A stretch of DNA of 64,000 nt from Protopterus annectens (Eukaryota; Chordata; Ceratodontiformes; Protopteridae). The position numbers and the translations under genes were made by a program. The stretch lies in contig NC_056743.1 of assembly GCF_019279795.1 (NCBI RefSeq), positions 634,722,755-634,786,754 on the forward strand, written 5' to 3'. This document shows positions 35,511 through 46,010 of the stretch, piece by piece (position 1 is the first letter of the stretch; every line of letters begins with the position of its first letter). The notes below the pieces were generated by a model. It had not been told where the DNA came from. It searched no databases and was given only the letters and a program-made list of their open reading frames with translations.

Positions 35511-35578
35511 ATGAGTTCGGAGGGGCAGGAATAGCTGGGCCAATCAAGGAAATTGATTGGCCAACTGACAGAACTCAT
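35511..35578 (+). promoter_or_regulatory. Nested hairpin in PLE2 5' leader
   Basis: Outer stem ATGAGTTC (35511-35518)/GAACTCAT (35571-35578), inner stem GGCCAATCAA (35538-35547)/TTGATTGGCC (35553-35562) with a 5-base loop. Both are perfect. It lies about 120 bp upstream of the ORF1 start; a role in RNA recognition or translation is a guess. Confidence 0.6.
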
Positions 35579-35698
35579 AGACTTGCTAACGCCCCTCTGC
35601 CACAAACTGTTAGTGAGTCAAACAAGGTTTGGTGGAGCGGAAAACGTCAACGTGCACAGCTGTTTAATACTACTAAAAATAAACGGAAAAGGGAGCTT

Positions 35699-36619
35699 AT
35701 GGGCGACGAGGACGATGCCGGCGACTTTTCTAACAGCTTGGGAACTAATTTTAATCCATTATTGACTCCGAATATTCTTGGTGCTGAATCCGAAGGGGCT
35801 GAGGTGAGGAATGAGCACCATGGTGAAGCAGGGGCTCAACCTAAGAAGCCGACTTCGATGGGTTCAAGCACAGGTACTGTCTTTTCCAACAATATTAGTA
35901 CAGTGGACTGGTTAAAAAGAAATGTTGTGTTTGGTATAGATACCTATACTGGCTCTAAAAATATGGAAGGGGAGTCCTATGTTGTTAAACTGGACAAACT
36001 CAAAGCCTTGATGACTAAATTTAAAATTTTAAATATTGAAAATACATATTTGTTAGAATGTTTGAAAAAGGAAATTGTCCCTAAAGGACTACGAATATGC
36101 AAGTACCCTAACAATGTTTCATGTGGATCTATTTTTCACACTAGTTTACTGAAAGTGTTTAATCAGTGTGGGTTAGATGTAGTTAAATTAATTATTGAAG
36201 AAAATGAAAGGAAATTAACATGTTTAAGTAAAGAGATTGATGAGTTGGACGGGTGTATTAAGAATGATCTAATACATGGAATAAAAGAGGAAAGGCAAAA
36301 ATATTACAAAATTAGGCAAGATATTGATGATAAATGTAAACAGGTCATGCAACGGAAGTTAGGTAAATTAAATAGGGACATTTTGGAGTATGAATCTGGC
36401 AATAATTATCCCAAACCCATTGTCCCTAAATGGGATACAAACTTTAACAATAGGAAATGGAACAAACCTAGTAATAGTCATATAGATTATAGGAATGACT
36501 ATCAGTATGATCAAGAGTTCCCTCCTCTGGTAAGGGAAACAGATGAAGACTATAGGCCTCAAAACAAAAATGGAAATTTTTATATGAGGGGGGGGGGGAG
36601 AGGGAGGGGGAGGTTTTAA
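35699..36619 (+). CDS. PLE2 ORF1: coiled-coil protein with RGG-like tail
   Basis: 306 codons from ATG to TAA, uninterrupted. N-terminus acidic (GDEDDAGDFSNSLG). The middle has a hydrophobic segment followed by a long charged helix (about residues 160-225, NERKLTCLSKEIDELD..) likely to form a coiled coil. The C-terminus has tyrosine/asparagine-rich sequence ending RGGGRGRGRF, a typical RNA-binding tail. No domain was recognised by name. The position ahead of the RT suggests a gag-like nucleic-acid-binding role, as ORF1 of other retroelements. The tail is encoded by an 11-G run followed by GA-rich repeats; the RT frame overlaps it in the -1 frame. Confidence 0.82.
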   Translation: MGDEDDAGDFSNSLGTNFNPLLTPNILGAESEGAEVRNEHHGEAGAQPKKPTSMGSSTGTVFSNNISTVDWLKRNVVFGIDTYTGSKNMEGESYVVKLDKLKALMTKFKILNIENTYLLECLKKEIVPKGLRICKYPNNVSCGSIFHTSLLKVFNQCGLDVVKLIIEENERKLTCLSKEIDELDGCIKNDLIHGIKEERQKYYKIRQDIDDKCKQVMQRKLGKLNRDILEYESGNNYPKPIVPKWDTNFNNRKWNKPSNSHIDYRNDYQYDQEFPPLVRETDEDYRPQNKNGNFYMRGGGRGRGRF

Positions 36620-38991
36620 TTAACAACCCCTCTGCTATTATTACTGATATCGATGAGAAGGGTATCAAAATTGACAATGTTAAATACACTTATAAAGAAT
36701 TTTCTATTTATAATTACGGTAATTTTAATATAAAAGAAAAACATTTTGATTTACTCAGTAAGGGATTCAAGTTTATACCTAGCTACAAGGGAGATACTGC
36801 CACCACGATATTAGATACTAAGTTATTTATGAGAAAAATCAACCTAAGTGTGTTAGCTTCGAAAAATGTTAATGAATATAGAAATAATAAAGCAGGATTG
36901 AGAAAGAAATCTACTTATAATCCACCGTTATTACCACAACTAAGGAACGTTGAAAAAATATTGGAAGAAGAGATTAGATGTAAACAAAATAAGAACAAGT
37001 GTAGATTTAATAATAACTTGAAGAAAGATGAGAAGGAAGCATTAGTAGAATTAATGAATAACGCTACTATTAGAGTAATGAAGCCAGACAAGGGTGGGGG
37101 GATGGTTATAATGGATAATATTATTTATGAAGGAAAGATGAACATGATTCTTAGAGATGAACAAAAATATACAGTGGTTTCAAGGAATGAGGTAAATTTA
37201 GCTTATCAACGGATAGATAACATGTTAAAAGACTTCATGTTTGAAGGTGTAATAAAACCTGAATTACACAAATTTCTTACTGTATCAAAACCTAGAATAG
37301 CCACAATGTTCGGAATTCCGAAAGTCCATAAAAATTGGTTGGACCCACCTTTGAGACCCATAGTTTCGGCTGAAGGGTCAAAAACAACACCTCTGGCGAA
37401 ATACGTTGACACTACTACAAAACATATATGGACAAATAATAAAATCATTCTAAAAGATTTGTGGGATTTCTTAAAACAACTTTCCCCTGACCTTTTTAGA
37501 ACTGACCTTTTATTTATAACTATAGATATTGTTGATTTATTTTCTAGCATACCACATGATTGTGGTATGGATATGTTTGAAGAATGTATATTCCAGGATA
37601 ATAATATGACACAAGAGGATAAAATACTTTCGGTAGCTCTCATGGACACTATTTTAAGATATAATTTTCTATTATTTGATGGAGAATAATTTCAACAAAA
37701 GACAGGTGTGTCCATGGGGGCGGTGTGTGCACCTACATACGCCAACATTGTTTTGTCCAAATGGGAAGAAGAATGTGTTTTGAATTCTGAATTTAGCAAG
37801 GAATGGATCTTGTATAGAAGATTCCTTGACGATATAGTTATATTTTGGATTGGGGGACAGGAAAGGTTCATGGAATTCATGGAATATATTGGTCACACTA
37901 CCAACTTTCTCAAGTTCACTTATAATATGAATTGTGAGGTGTTGCAATATCTAGATATAGAATTAGTCAAGAATGATGAACAATATGACTTTGTATCTAG
38001 AGTATATAGAAAAGACACCTATTGCAACTCATATTTACATTTTGACAGTGCTCATCCCCTTCACTGCAAAAGAAATATTGTAAAGGGGCAGTTTGTGAGG
38101 GGATCGAGGATGACTAGCCTAGATGATGATTTTGAAGTGGAGTGTAACAAATTAGAAAAAATGTTTACAGAAAGAGGTTATCCAAAGAATTTTGTGACTA
38201 ATATAAGAAGAGAAGTGGAAATGGGCAGGGCAGAGAGATTTAAACCCATTATAGGTATGAAAGAATTTAAAACATTTCGTGAAAAATGTAATAAGATGGG
38301 GACTATAGAGGAACAGTTCCAAAGAAACCTTATAGTAGAATATAATATACAAAATCTTGGGTTAGGAAATATTTTAAAGAAAGAATGTGATAAATTTGCA
38401 GCCCTGACCGACATTGAGGAAATTAACAAATTTAAACCTAAAATAATATATAGAAATTCTAGAAGTATAAAGAATATGTTGGAAAAAAACAAGAAAAGTG
38501 TAATGTATAAGAATAATAGTAGTAAAAAAGTTGGAACTTTTAGATGTGGTCGGTGTAACCAATGTCCTTATGTTAGTGACAAGAGTGAAATTTTTTTAGG
38601 AAGTAGAGACATTTTAATTAAAAGTAAAGGCTGCTATAACTGTGATACAAAAGGAGTGGTTTATTTGGCGACCTGTGATAAGCGTCCGTCCTATTATGTA
38701 GGAAAAACGGAAAGAGAGTTAAAGAAAAGAGTATACGAACATGTCTATGATATTCAAAAGGGAAAAGAGACAAATGCTTTATTCAAGCATAGTAAGGAAT
38801 GCAAAGGTTGTAAATTTTATTTTTTCATTCTTCAACAAGTTAAAAGAGATGTCAGGGGCGGCATTTGGGAAGAGATTTTGGAAAGCAAAGAACTGTGGTG
38901 GCAAGTGTACCTTGAGGCAGGAAAAAAGCCTGGGTTAAATGATTACTTAAGTATAGTTTCCTTACTGAAAATAAAGGCAAACAAAATATAG
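36556..38991 (+). pseudogene. PLE2 reverse transcriptase/GIY-YIG endonuclease, one stop
   Basis: The frame is open from 36556 (inside ORF1) to 37687, where TAA interrupts GE-stop-FQQKTGVSMG, and then to 38991. First ATG in frame is 36829, but GFKFIPSYKG upstream (about 36770) is conserved with PLE1, so translation likely starts upstream or by frameshift. RT: GIPKVHK, motif A ITIDIVDLFSSIP, motif B VSMGAVCAPTYANIV, motif C RRFLDDIVIFW. Zinc linker CGRCNQC, then GIY-YIG VVYLATC..YYVGKTERELKKRVYEHV. All catalytic residues are kept; the single TAA probably replaced a tyrosine codon. Distinct from PLE1 (clearly below half identity by eye), so a separate family. Confidence 0.9.
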
Positions 38992-39790
38992 TTGCAATAC
39001 AATTTTTAAACAGCAGAGGTAGTAATATAAACAGAATTCATATAGAAGTTATTAACACAAGCACAAGCACTTTTATCTAATAATAATAATTTAATACATA
39101 CATATACACATATATATATTTTATATATATATATTTTTTATAAAAGTTTTTAGGTTTCAGTGCAATGATTTTTTGTCATTGTTTGGATTAACTTGAGCAA
39201 GTTTTCCTTATTGAAAATTAAGGCAAACGAAATACACCTGTAATACATGTTTTAAGCAGCAGAGGATGTAATATAATAGAATCACACAGATATCTATTTA
39301 TATAAGCACAAGCACTTTATTCAGCTACTATATATATATATTTTCATATATTTTTTCATATAACATTTTTAACTTAATAATTGTATTTATTGCAATGTGT
39401 CATTGTCAATTGTTTCTCAGTTTAATTAACGATGTGAATAAGTATTTTATGTTTCAGTGTAACAAAGATTTTAAACTTGTTAATATACATGAGGCCATTT
39501 GTTGATTTGTTCATTTCAAATTGTTATTATGAGATTCATTGGTTATTGGGATAATACAAGCCAGTGTATATATATGTCTAATTCATTTTTAAATGTTGTC
39601 TGATGAAGTCCATTTGTTTTGGATGAAAACGCCTGGAGTCATTATTGTTTGAATAGCGTTAATGTGTTGGTTCGTGTTGTTTTATTAAATATGCATTAAA
39701 AGCATCGGAAGTCAATGGGAGTTCTTTTTTGACAATTTTGCACTCCTTTCTGGATTTTATTGGTTTTTTGAGTGCTTTTCAGTGTTTGGA
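38992..39790 (+). repeat. PLE2 3' region
   Basis: Non-coding, with a loosely duplicated segment: AAAATAAAGGCAAACAAAAT..AGCAGAG..CACAAGCACTTT (about 38967-39075) recurs at about 39217-39320 with changes, a 250-bp spacing. A hammerhead-like motif (39595-39640) and the right terminal repeat follow. Confidence 0.75.
39595..39645 (+). ncRNA. Hammerhead-like motif in PLE2 3' region
   Basis: CTGATGA (39600-39606), then A, stem GTCCA/TGGAT with a TTTGTTT loop, then GAA and AACGCC. Stem II is good and has the same bulged A as in the other PLE motifs, but stems I and III pair poorly, so activity is doubtful. Confidence 0.5.
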
Positions 39791-39805
39791 TACAACGTAG
39801 ATACA
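39791..39805 (+). repeat. PLE2 target-site duplication, right (15 bp)
   Basis: TACAACGTAGATACA, exact copy of 35345-35359; after it PLE1 coding sequence resumes (NQKEINEAMAEVDLLRQ). Confidence 0.92.
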
Positions 39806-40140
39806 ACCAGAAGGAGATTAATGAAGCTATGGCTGAGGTAGATCTATTAAGACAGACAAGAGCTAAACCCTATTTGCGTGAACGAATTAGGGATCATATT
39901 TATCATATACGTATTGGTTTCGCCTCTAATGCTCTAGCAAAACATCATAGTATTAATGGGTCCTCACATTCTTTTGTTTTTATGAGTTTACGTGGTGGGG
40001 ATGTTAATAATTATACTGAAGAATGTGAATTAAAATGGATTATTAGGTTCAGGGCTGATGTTATCCCTGGGCTTAATGATAAGATCCCCCTTAAGCCTGT
40101 TCTAAAGAACAGTAGATTATCTATTAGGAAAAGGAATTAA
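39791..40140 (+). pseudogene. PLE1 right copy, C-terminal GIY-YIG part with internal deletion
   Basis: Continues the PLE1 frame RRYNQKEINEAMAEVDLLRQTRAKPY, then jumps to RERIRDHIYHIRIGF..NNYTEECELKWIIRF..SIRKRN-stop. About 440 bp encoding the region from KPYF to the YVGKT motif are missing relative to the left copy, so the nuclease active site is lost. A second short loss removes IRQSIEM. Confidence 0.9.
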
Positions 40141-40396
40141 TATTCTTTAGTTTTGCATTAGTTTTTTCATTTTTGTTTTTATGTTTTTTGTTATATTTAT
40201 CCATTCATGGATGCTTCTTATATCACATAAATGCTTTTAAGTTTTTTTAGCCTAGTTTTTGTGTGCTAGGGATTTTTATATGTGTACAGCTTTTATTGTT
40301 CATTAATAAGAAATGAGGCTGTGATGTCACTTGATTTTTAACCTATGGTCAATGTTGGCGTGTTATTTGAATGGAGTGATAAATTTTATGTATTTT

Positions 40397-40434
40397 AAAG
40401 TCTGATGAAGCCTGTTGGTGAAAGCGCTAACTTT
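40397..40434 (+). ncRNA. Hammerhead-like motif in PLE1 right copy
   Basis: AAAGT-CTGATGA-AGCC-TGTT-GGT-GAA-AGCGCT-A-ACTTT, the plus-strand partner of 31043-31080 with one change (AGCGCT against AGTGCT), making stem III a perfect palindrome here. Stem I is a perfect 5-bp helix; predicted cleavage after A40429. Confidence 0.7.
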
Positions 40435-40864
40435 CAATTAAACCTGGTTGCCCATATGAGTTTGCGTTCGTGATTTTTATTACGTTACTTTGACTTTCAG
40501 TCTATACAGTCAATATTACAGTTTGGATATTGTTGGATGTATCTTGTACGCTGGAATTATTCCATTTCGTAAGAGTTGTGGACATTTATAGTGGTTATAC
40601 TCAGTGTACCTGAACCCTACAGCCTTCTAGGAGCCGTGGATAACTACTGTGGTTTCTATTTGTTTTTTGTGCATTATAAAAGGTTTATGTTTAACAAATG
40701 TACACTTCTGTCAAACATTGTTCAGTGAGATAAAAAAGTATGCATATTTCCCAAGTAATAAATTGTTCATACCAAATAAGATAGTGCTAAAGTTAAAAAA
40801 TGTTAAAGATCATACAGTTAATTTGTATATAGTAATAGATATTTGTCAGTTATAAAAAATGTTG

Positions 40865-42070
40865 CTTACTACAGGTTCATAGATGTGTACTAGGCTAATG
40901 AACACTGGGGCTTTTTTAAGCCTAGTCATGAATCCCAAATCTCTGACAAGTTCTGGTACCTTGGTAAGTGTAATCAGGAGCTTGGGAGATGAAACATTTG
41001 TAGGCCACCTGTGTCCATGTGCCAAACCAGGGATGAATTTCCTGTTCACCATTCAATTTTGCAAGTTACACTTGATTTGGGTTAGAGAGCAACTCTGTTT
41101 CACATGGATGAGGAGCCTGCTCCACAGAAGAGGTAGTCTCTAGGATACATACCTGTCTGTCCAGTCTGTCCTATTTATATCACAAGAAAGATTTAAATCT
41201 TTAGAATGCGTAATTCTGGTGCTATTTGTTTTGCAGATATGCAGGAAGTCCATCAGAGTGGGGCCCAACAATCCCTTGTATGCCAGACATAGATATCCCC
41301 TCATCAGCCTGTAGGAAACAGACTAGAGGGATAGGGCTTTGAAGTGGTCTGCATAGGACATGTTACTTACACCCTGTATTCTTTTACTGAGGAAAACTCT
41401 GTGTATCTTCCAATTTTTGAATGTACCTGTTTAGGTACATACCAAGGGGGTATTGCACTCAGTGAAAGGTCTGATGAATGCTAAATATAGTGGAGCAATG
41501 TCCTTCTTGGATCTAGATGCCATACTTTTGTTTATAATCTGCACAACATAGAATACATTTCTCACTACTGCAGACACATAATGGTCAATGGCTAGATTAC
41601 ACATGTCCCCAGGTTCCTGACTACTACTGGATTAACTCTTAGGGGTGTGCTGTTAGTATAATAGTTACCAGGGATGGATAACTTCTCAAAGGAATCTAAT
41701 ATGCATTTCTTGACATTTAGTTTTAACCCATGGCTCTGACACAAGTTATTTATCTGTGACAGCCCTGCCTGGAAAACATTAGTTTCAGTAGGGGATTCTA
41801 TGACTGCAATCCTAATCTGCAATCATCTGCAAATTTGGTCAGCCACAGGCCCTTCACATTGGCCTTTACATCAGACAAGTAAATGCCAAACAGGAGCAGT
41901 CCCAGGGCTGAAACCTTGTAACTGGACTCTTTGTAGAGTTGGAATCACAAATTATATCTTCCTGGGTCCTATTTATGAGCTAGCTGGCTATCCACTGGGT
42001 TATGTAAGGGTTTATACTGTAACTAAGGAAATGACACATTTGAGCAGGGATACAGGATCTAGATTGCCTG
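40865..42070 (-). mobile_element. CR1-type LINE, 5'-truncated copy 2
   Basis: 3' end at 40871 (reverse complement ..AAGCCCCAGTG..TAGCCTAGTACAC, ATCTATGAACC), 5' limit about 42070 in the RT. The readable piece 41592-41822 is the post-catalytic segment QAGLSQINNLCQSHGLKLNVKKC..SIPGNYYTNSTP. Further upstream the RT region around motifs B and C is only recognisable as DNA similarity to 46980-47160. It has many changes and is older than copy 3. Confidence 0.8.
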
Positions 42071-42099
42071 GTGGCTGCCAAAAAAGTGATTACTAGAAA

Positions 42100-42780
42100 A
42101 TGGAAATCGAAGAATAAAACCAACTGTATTTCAAGTATTGAATATTGTAACAGAGGTAAAAGAACTGGAAGTGAGATCTTTAGAAAAAGGGTAGGCAGAA
42201 ATTACAAAAAAATGGAAATTGTAGGAACAATATATGCAGAAAAGGAGTGAGGTTTAAAGGAAGGCAGGAGCTGAACAATTTTTATAATGTTGCATTGATG
42301 ATAGTTATACAAAAGAACATATGTGATGTATAATGTTTGTAACTGGGAGCATGTTAATATGGATTGTTTTCTTTTATACAAATGCATGTTTGCCTTTGTC
42401 TTAAGTGATAATTCAACAAAGCTGTTAAAAATAAAAAAATAAGCAAATAAGTGTACAAGGGGCACTAATGTACAAAGCGTGAAAACAAGTAAAATGTAGA
42501 ACAGTACATTTAGAAACTGAAAGTGCAACTGAACATGTACAAGGACATCTGAACTGTAGGTCCACTGTAAGATGTACAAAAGGTAAAAGTGAGGTTCACT
42601 GCAAAACAGACAGTGATACAAGATAGTAAGTCTGAAAAAACAGAACAACTTTCATAAATTGGACCTATCTTTTGTGGCAGCACTGCTGGCAGTGGGCCAG
42701 GAAGCGCTGCTACCTATATGTGGCAGGAACACAATCACAGAGATTTAGAAGATTTAGAAGTGCTGCTAAAATATCAGAAT
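42100..42780. other. No recognisable gene
   Basis: AT-rich; the 148-codon minus frame (42202-42648) has no family features and odd composition, so it is left unannotated. Confidence 0.4.
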
Positions 42781-42782
42781 GA

Positions 42783-42881
42783 CAAATGTCATTCACTCAA
42801 AAGTAAATCACAATCTGAGATTTTGTCAAATGTCATTCACTCAAAATTAAATCACAATCTGAGATTTTGTCAATATGATAT
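42783..42881 (+). repeat. 49-50 bp tandem duplication
   Basis: AATGTCATTCACTCAAAAGT..GAGATTTTGTC occurs twice in tandem, followed by (GATAT)-rich simple sequence to about 42950. Confidence 0.9.
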
Positions 42882-42959
42882 GATATCCTATGTAATATAT
42901 GAACATGATACAATATGATATATGATATATGATACGATATGCTATGGTATGAGGAGCAA

Positions 42960-44385
42960 AACATATTACCAAAGATGGTTCTGTGTAGCTAACAGTTACC
43001 ACATTGAAATTTGAATGATGAATGATAATGATAATTGTGATGATCCTACCACTCTGCCACCAATATGTGATGCCCCCTCACTGACCCATGGATCAAGGAG
43101 CCAGAATCATCACCACTGACACTGGAGAGGGATGGTCACTTGGAGTGCAAATGGATACACTCAGTACTTCCAGATGCAGTTCTCTGCCACCAAGTACAAT
43201 TTCCCTTAAGAGTACAAAGGGAACACACTCAGTCCGGGGTCTCAATTTCTTTTTATCCGTCTCTCTCTCCAGGTCCCTAATAAGACTCCCCCACTGGTAT
43301 AGCTGTAGCATTAGGTCCTCAGCTGAGTGTCCAAACCAAGTCCTCCAGCTGCCTCTCTCTGAAACTAGTGCTTTGTGTCCTGCTCCAAGTAGCTGACACA
43401 CACACTTTATGAGATTTGATTTTCCACACACACACACACACACACCTGGGAAAGGCTGGCACATATTTACCTGCTGTGCCCCCTTCTACCCAGAGTATAA
43501 GATAGTTATCACTGCCATCAGACACTCCATAATCAGCTACTCTAAGGCCCTTACAAAGGGTGTCCAATTATACTGTGTAATATTAATACTAATGCAAATG
43601 GTAGTAGCTGACAAGACAGTGAGACCTTCAGAAGTGGCCCACACAGTGTCACCAAACAAATGTACGCACTCTCAAGGGTTAAGTACTTTCTAAAATGACC
43701 AGCCATAATAAAAGTTTTAAATATATTTAATAATAAACAATAAAAGGGCATGAACATACTGAATATATTTTATAGCAAACCACAGAGTTCAAATCACAGG
43801 GAATATTGAAAATAACATTGATGGACAGACTCAGATAAATAAAGGAAAAACAATACCTAAAATAAGCTTCACTATATTTTCCTGACTGACTCTAGGAGAA
43901 TTACTATTCCCTATTTACTTAATAGAGTGAAGCAGATGATATAGTGAATAGTCCTTCTTGTTGTCAGGCCCAAGACAGAATACTCAATACTGAGAAATTT
44001 CCTACTGTAATATCTAAAACATAATTTCCAAGATGGCTGACAGAATGATTTCATCTGGTCACCTGACTCTAGGTTCTCACAGTATTCCCCTTTGAAGCTG
44101 AGACAGGAATATAGCATACATGGCTACAATACACATGTAACTGTTTATGGGATTGCCCTGGAGCTTTACCTCTTTTTACTGACCTAGTGAACAAAGGCTT
44201 CTTCCAGACATGTTGTCTCTGGGTCTATTTAGAGCTGTGAGATAAACACTTCCATGGCCCAACAGGTGGTCCAATTAACAGTATTTTTCTTAAAGTAAGA
44301 TGTAAGCTAGCTGTTTAATCCCTTCTCTGTCCATCAGGACCCACTCTTGATACATTTGTTAAAACTAGCAGCTTTACAGACATAT
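42960..44385. other. No recognisable gene; short (CA)n at 43427-43446
   Basis: Open frames of 94-123 codons overlap on both strands around 43090-43690 without known motifs; part of this may be an unidentified repeat. Confidence 0.35.
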
Positions 44386-44392
44386 TCTGATT

Positions 44393-44605
44393 TTCAAATG
44401 CCATACAGTTCTAATACATTTGTAAGATAAGCATCTGTTCAAATCAGTTGATATTCAAATGCCATACAGTTCTGATAAATTTATAACACAAGCATTTGTG
44501 CAAACCAGTTTGATATTCAAATGTCATACAGTTCTAATACATTTGTAACACGAGCATCTTGTATAACTCAGTTTGATATTCAAAGGACATATCATTCTTT
44601 ACAGA
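44393..44605 (+). repeat. 62-bp tandem repeat, about 3.4 copies
   Basis: TTCAAATGCCATACAGTTCT begins units at 44394, 44454, 44516 and a degraded 44578; units are about 61-62 bp with several changes each. Confidence 0.9.
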
Positions 44606-44638
44606 ACTCCAGCTGGCTATGCTGGCACTAGCCCATAT

Positions 44639-44710
44639 CATCACAATAATGATAATGATAATGATGATGGTGGTGGTGGTGGTGACAGTGATGGTGATAA
44701 TAATAAATAT

Positions 44711-44760
<50 letters not shown>
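44639..44760. repeat. Trinucleotide-rich microsatellite (GAT/GGT/ATA)
   Basis: (GATAAT)n, then (GGT)n, then a 50-bp (ATA)n/(TAA)n run. Confidence 0.95.
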
Positions 44761-44761
<1 letters not shown>

Positions 44762-44764
44762 GAA

Positions 44765-46010
44765 GCCAACTGAAGAACACAATTCCAACTGCTTACCCTG
44801 TGATTTAGTAACCTAGCATGGGCTGTATGAGCGGAGGAGTTGTAGATGGTTATATTAGAGCAAGGTGACAGCTGCCCGGTGCTCCTTCTATAAATTAGTC
44901 TTTTGGGTGCATTTTGTATATAGGTGTGGGATGTAGATATCTCCTACATAATTTCATTACTGTCTACCTAGTTACAAATTTCTGTTTGCAGAATTCACCC
45001 TTAATGACATAGTTTTGGAATTTCCAAGTATCTGCTTTTGACTAATTTCATCATTTTAGACAAACATGAGCTTTCATTTGTTTCATTTTATATATGTCCA
45101 CAGTAGGAGTTTGTTGGTCTTCACAAAGAATGTTGTCCTCTGCTACCTGCTTAAATAATCGTTTACTTTATGCCATCTTCCTCTAAGTATAGTTACTGTT
45201 TGATATGTTATATATTGATATGTTAATATTAAATTATGTTAACTGATAAGGCTAGCATGCCATTAAATTTAACTTTGAGTCTGCCTATGTTGGGTTAGAG
45301 GAGGTTTAGTATCACAATTTATAGAATGCCACTTCATCAAGTTAAGATGTTCATGTTAGAACAACCTAATGTACTGTTGGATGACTTCAGTTTTTGTATA
45401 TAAAATACAATCTCTGGGGAATGGGATAAATGCTTCTTATTTGTGTTTATGTTATTGGAGTCCTTATAGCTCACAGTATGATGACAAATAGATGCAACTT
45501 CGAAAAGTGAGACGAGCTGAAATTGCATTGTGGGAGGTAAATTCACCTGAAAGAGGGCGAGCTTAGATGCTGAAACTATCATCTGTCTGAGCAGAATTTC
45601 CAATAAAAAACAAAAATTACTGTTTAGGAAAATATGGACACTAAACTATTATCCATATACATAATACTGGTAACCCCTTAGCTTGCTGTACGGCACTATG
45701 ATTTGTAATGGAAATGGGAAAAAGGCAGTCACTATAATGTGAATGAATTATCACCCACCAATCATACAAGGATACATTAAGATAACAGAACGGACAAAAA
45801 GAAGAATTATTATGTGAGTACTCACCATACCAGTTGATTTTTGAAAAGGTCTGTTGTGGATGATGGTTTGGACTGACTCCTTTAGGATGCTGTCTTAGTA
45901 GTTCCCACACTCAGGGTTACACATTAATCCTACCAGCTAATACTATGGAATTACACATCAGGTCAAGAAGAGTATGCCTAGCCCCATGATCCCCAGTTCA
46001 GACCACCAAT
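44765..46010. other. No recognisable gene
   Basis: AT-rich, no ordered motifs in either strand. Confidence 0.4.

Larger units (their letters stand above)
35360..39790 (+). mobile_element. Penelope-like element PLE2, 4.43 kb, nested in PLE1
   Basis: Flanked by a 15-bp duplication. It has an 83-bp direct repeat at both ends (35374-35456 and 39711-39793, one base different as read), a structured leader (35457-35698), ORF1 (35699-36619), the RT/GIY-YIG frame (about 36619-38991) and a 700-bp 3' region with a hammerhead-like motif. The first 14 bp (GAAAGGAGTGCAAA) are the inverse of TTTGCACTCCTTTC inside the repeat, an inverted 5' junction. It is younger than the PLE1 pair and better preserved than the host right arm. 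Confidence 0.92.
30728..40688. mobile_element. Head-to-head Penelope-like PLE1 pair, inserted as one unit
   Basis: Left arm (minus strand, 30805 to about 33710) and right arm (plus strand, about 33805-35359 plus 39791-40672) are inverted copies of one element, about 97% alike in the readable protein. The centre 33711-33804 is unique. TAAAAGGTTTAT occurs at 30728-30739 and 40677-40688, outside both 3' ends, so the pair seems to have integrated together. The right arm is split by PLE2 and has lost about 440 bp between its KPY and ERIRDH codons. PLEs are known to occur as partial inverted or tandem copies with terminal repeats. Confidence 0.85.

Noticed and set aside
35699..36619. RGG-tailed protein as a host RNA-binding gene
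   Set aside because: It lies inside PLE2 between the terminal repeat and the RT, within a 15-bp target duplication, so it is the element's ORF1.
42202..42648. 148-codon minus-strand frame as a membrane protein
   Set aside because: Hydrophobicity follows from T-rich composition of that strand; no family motif and no supporting context.
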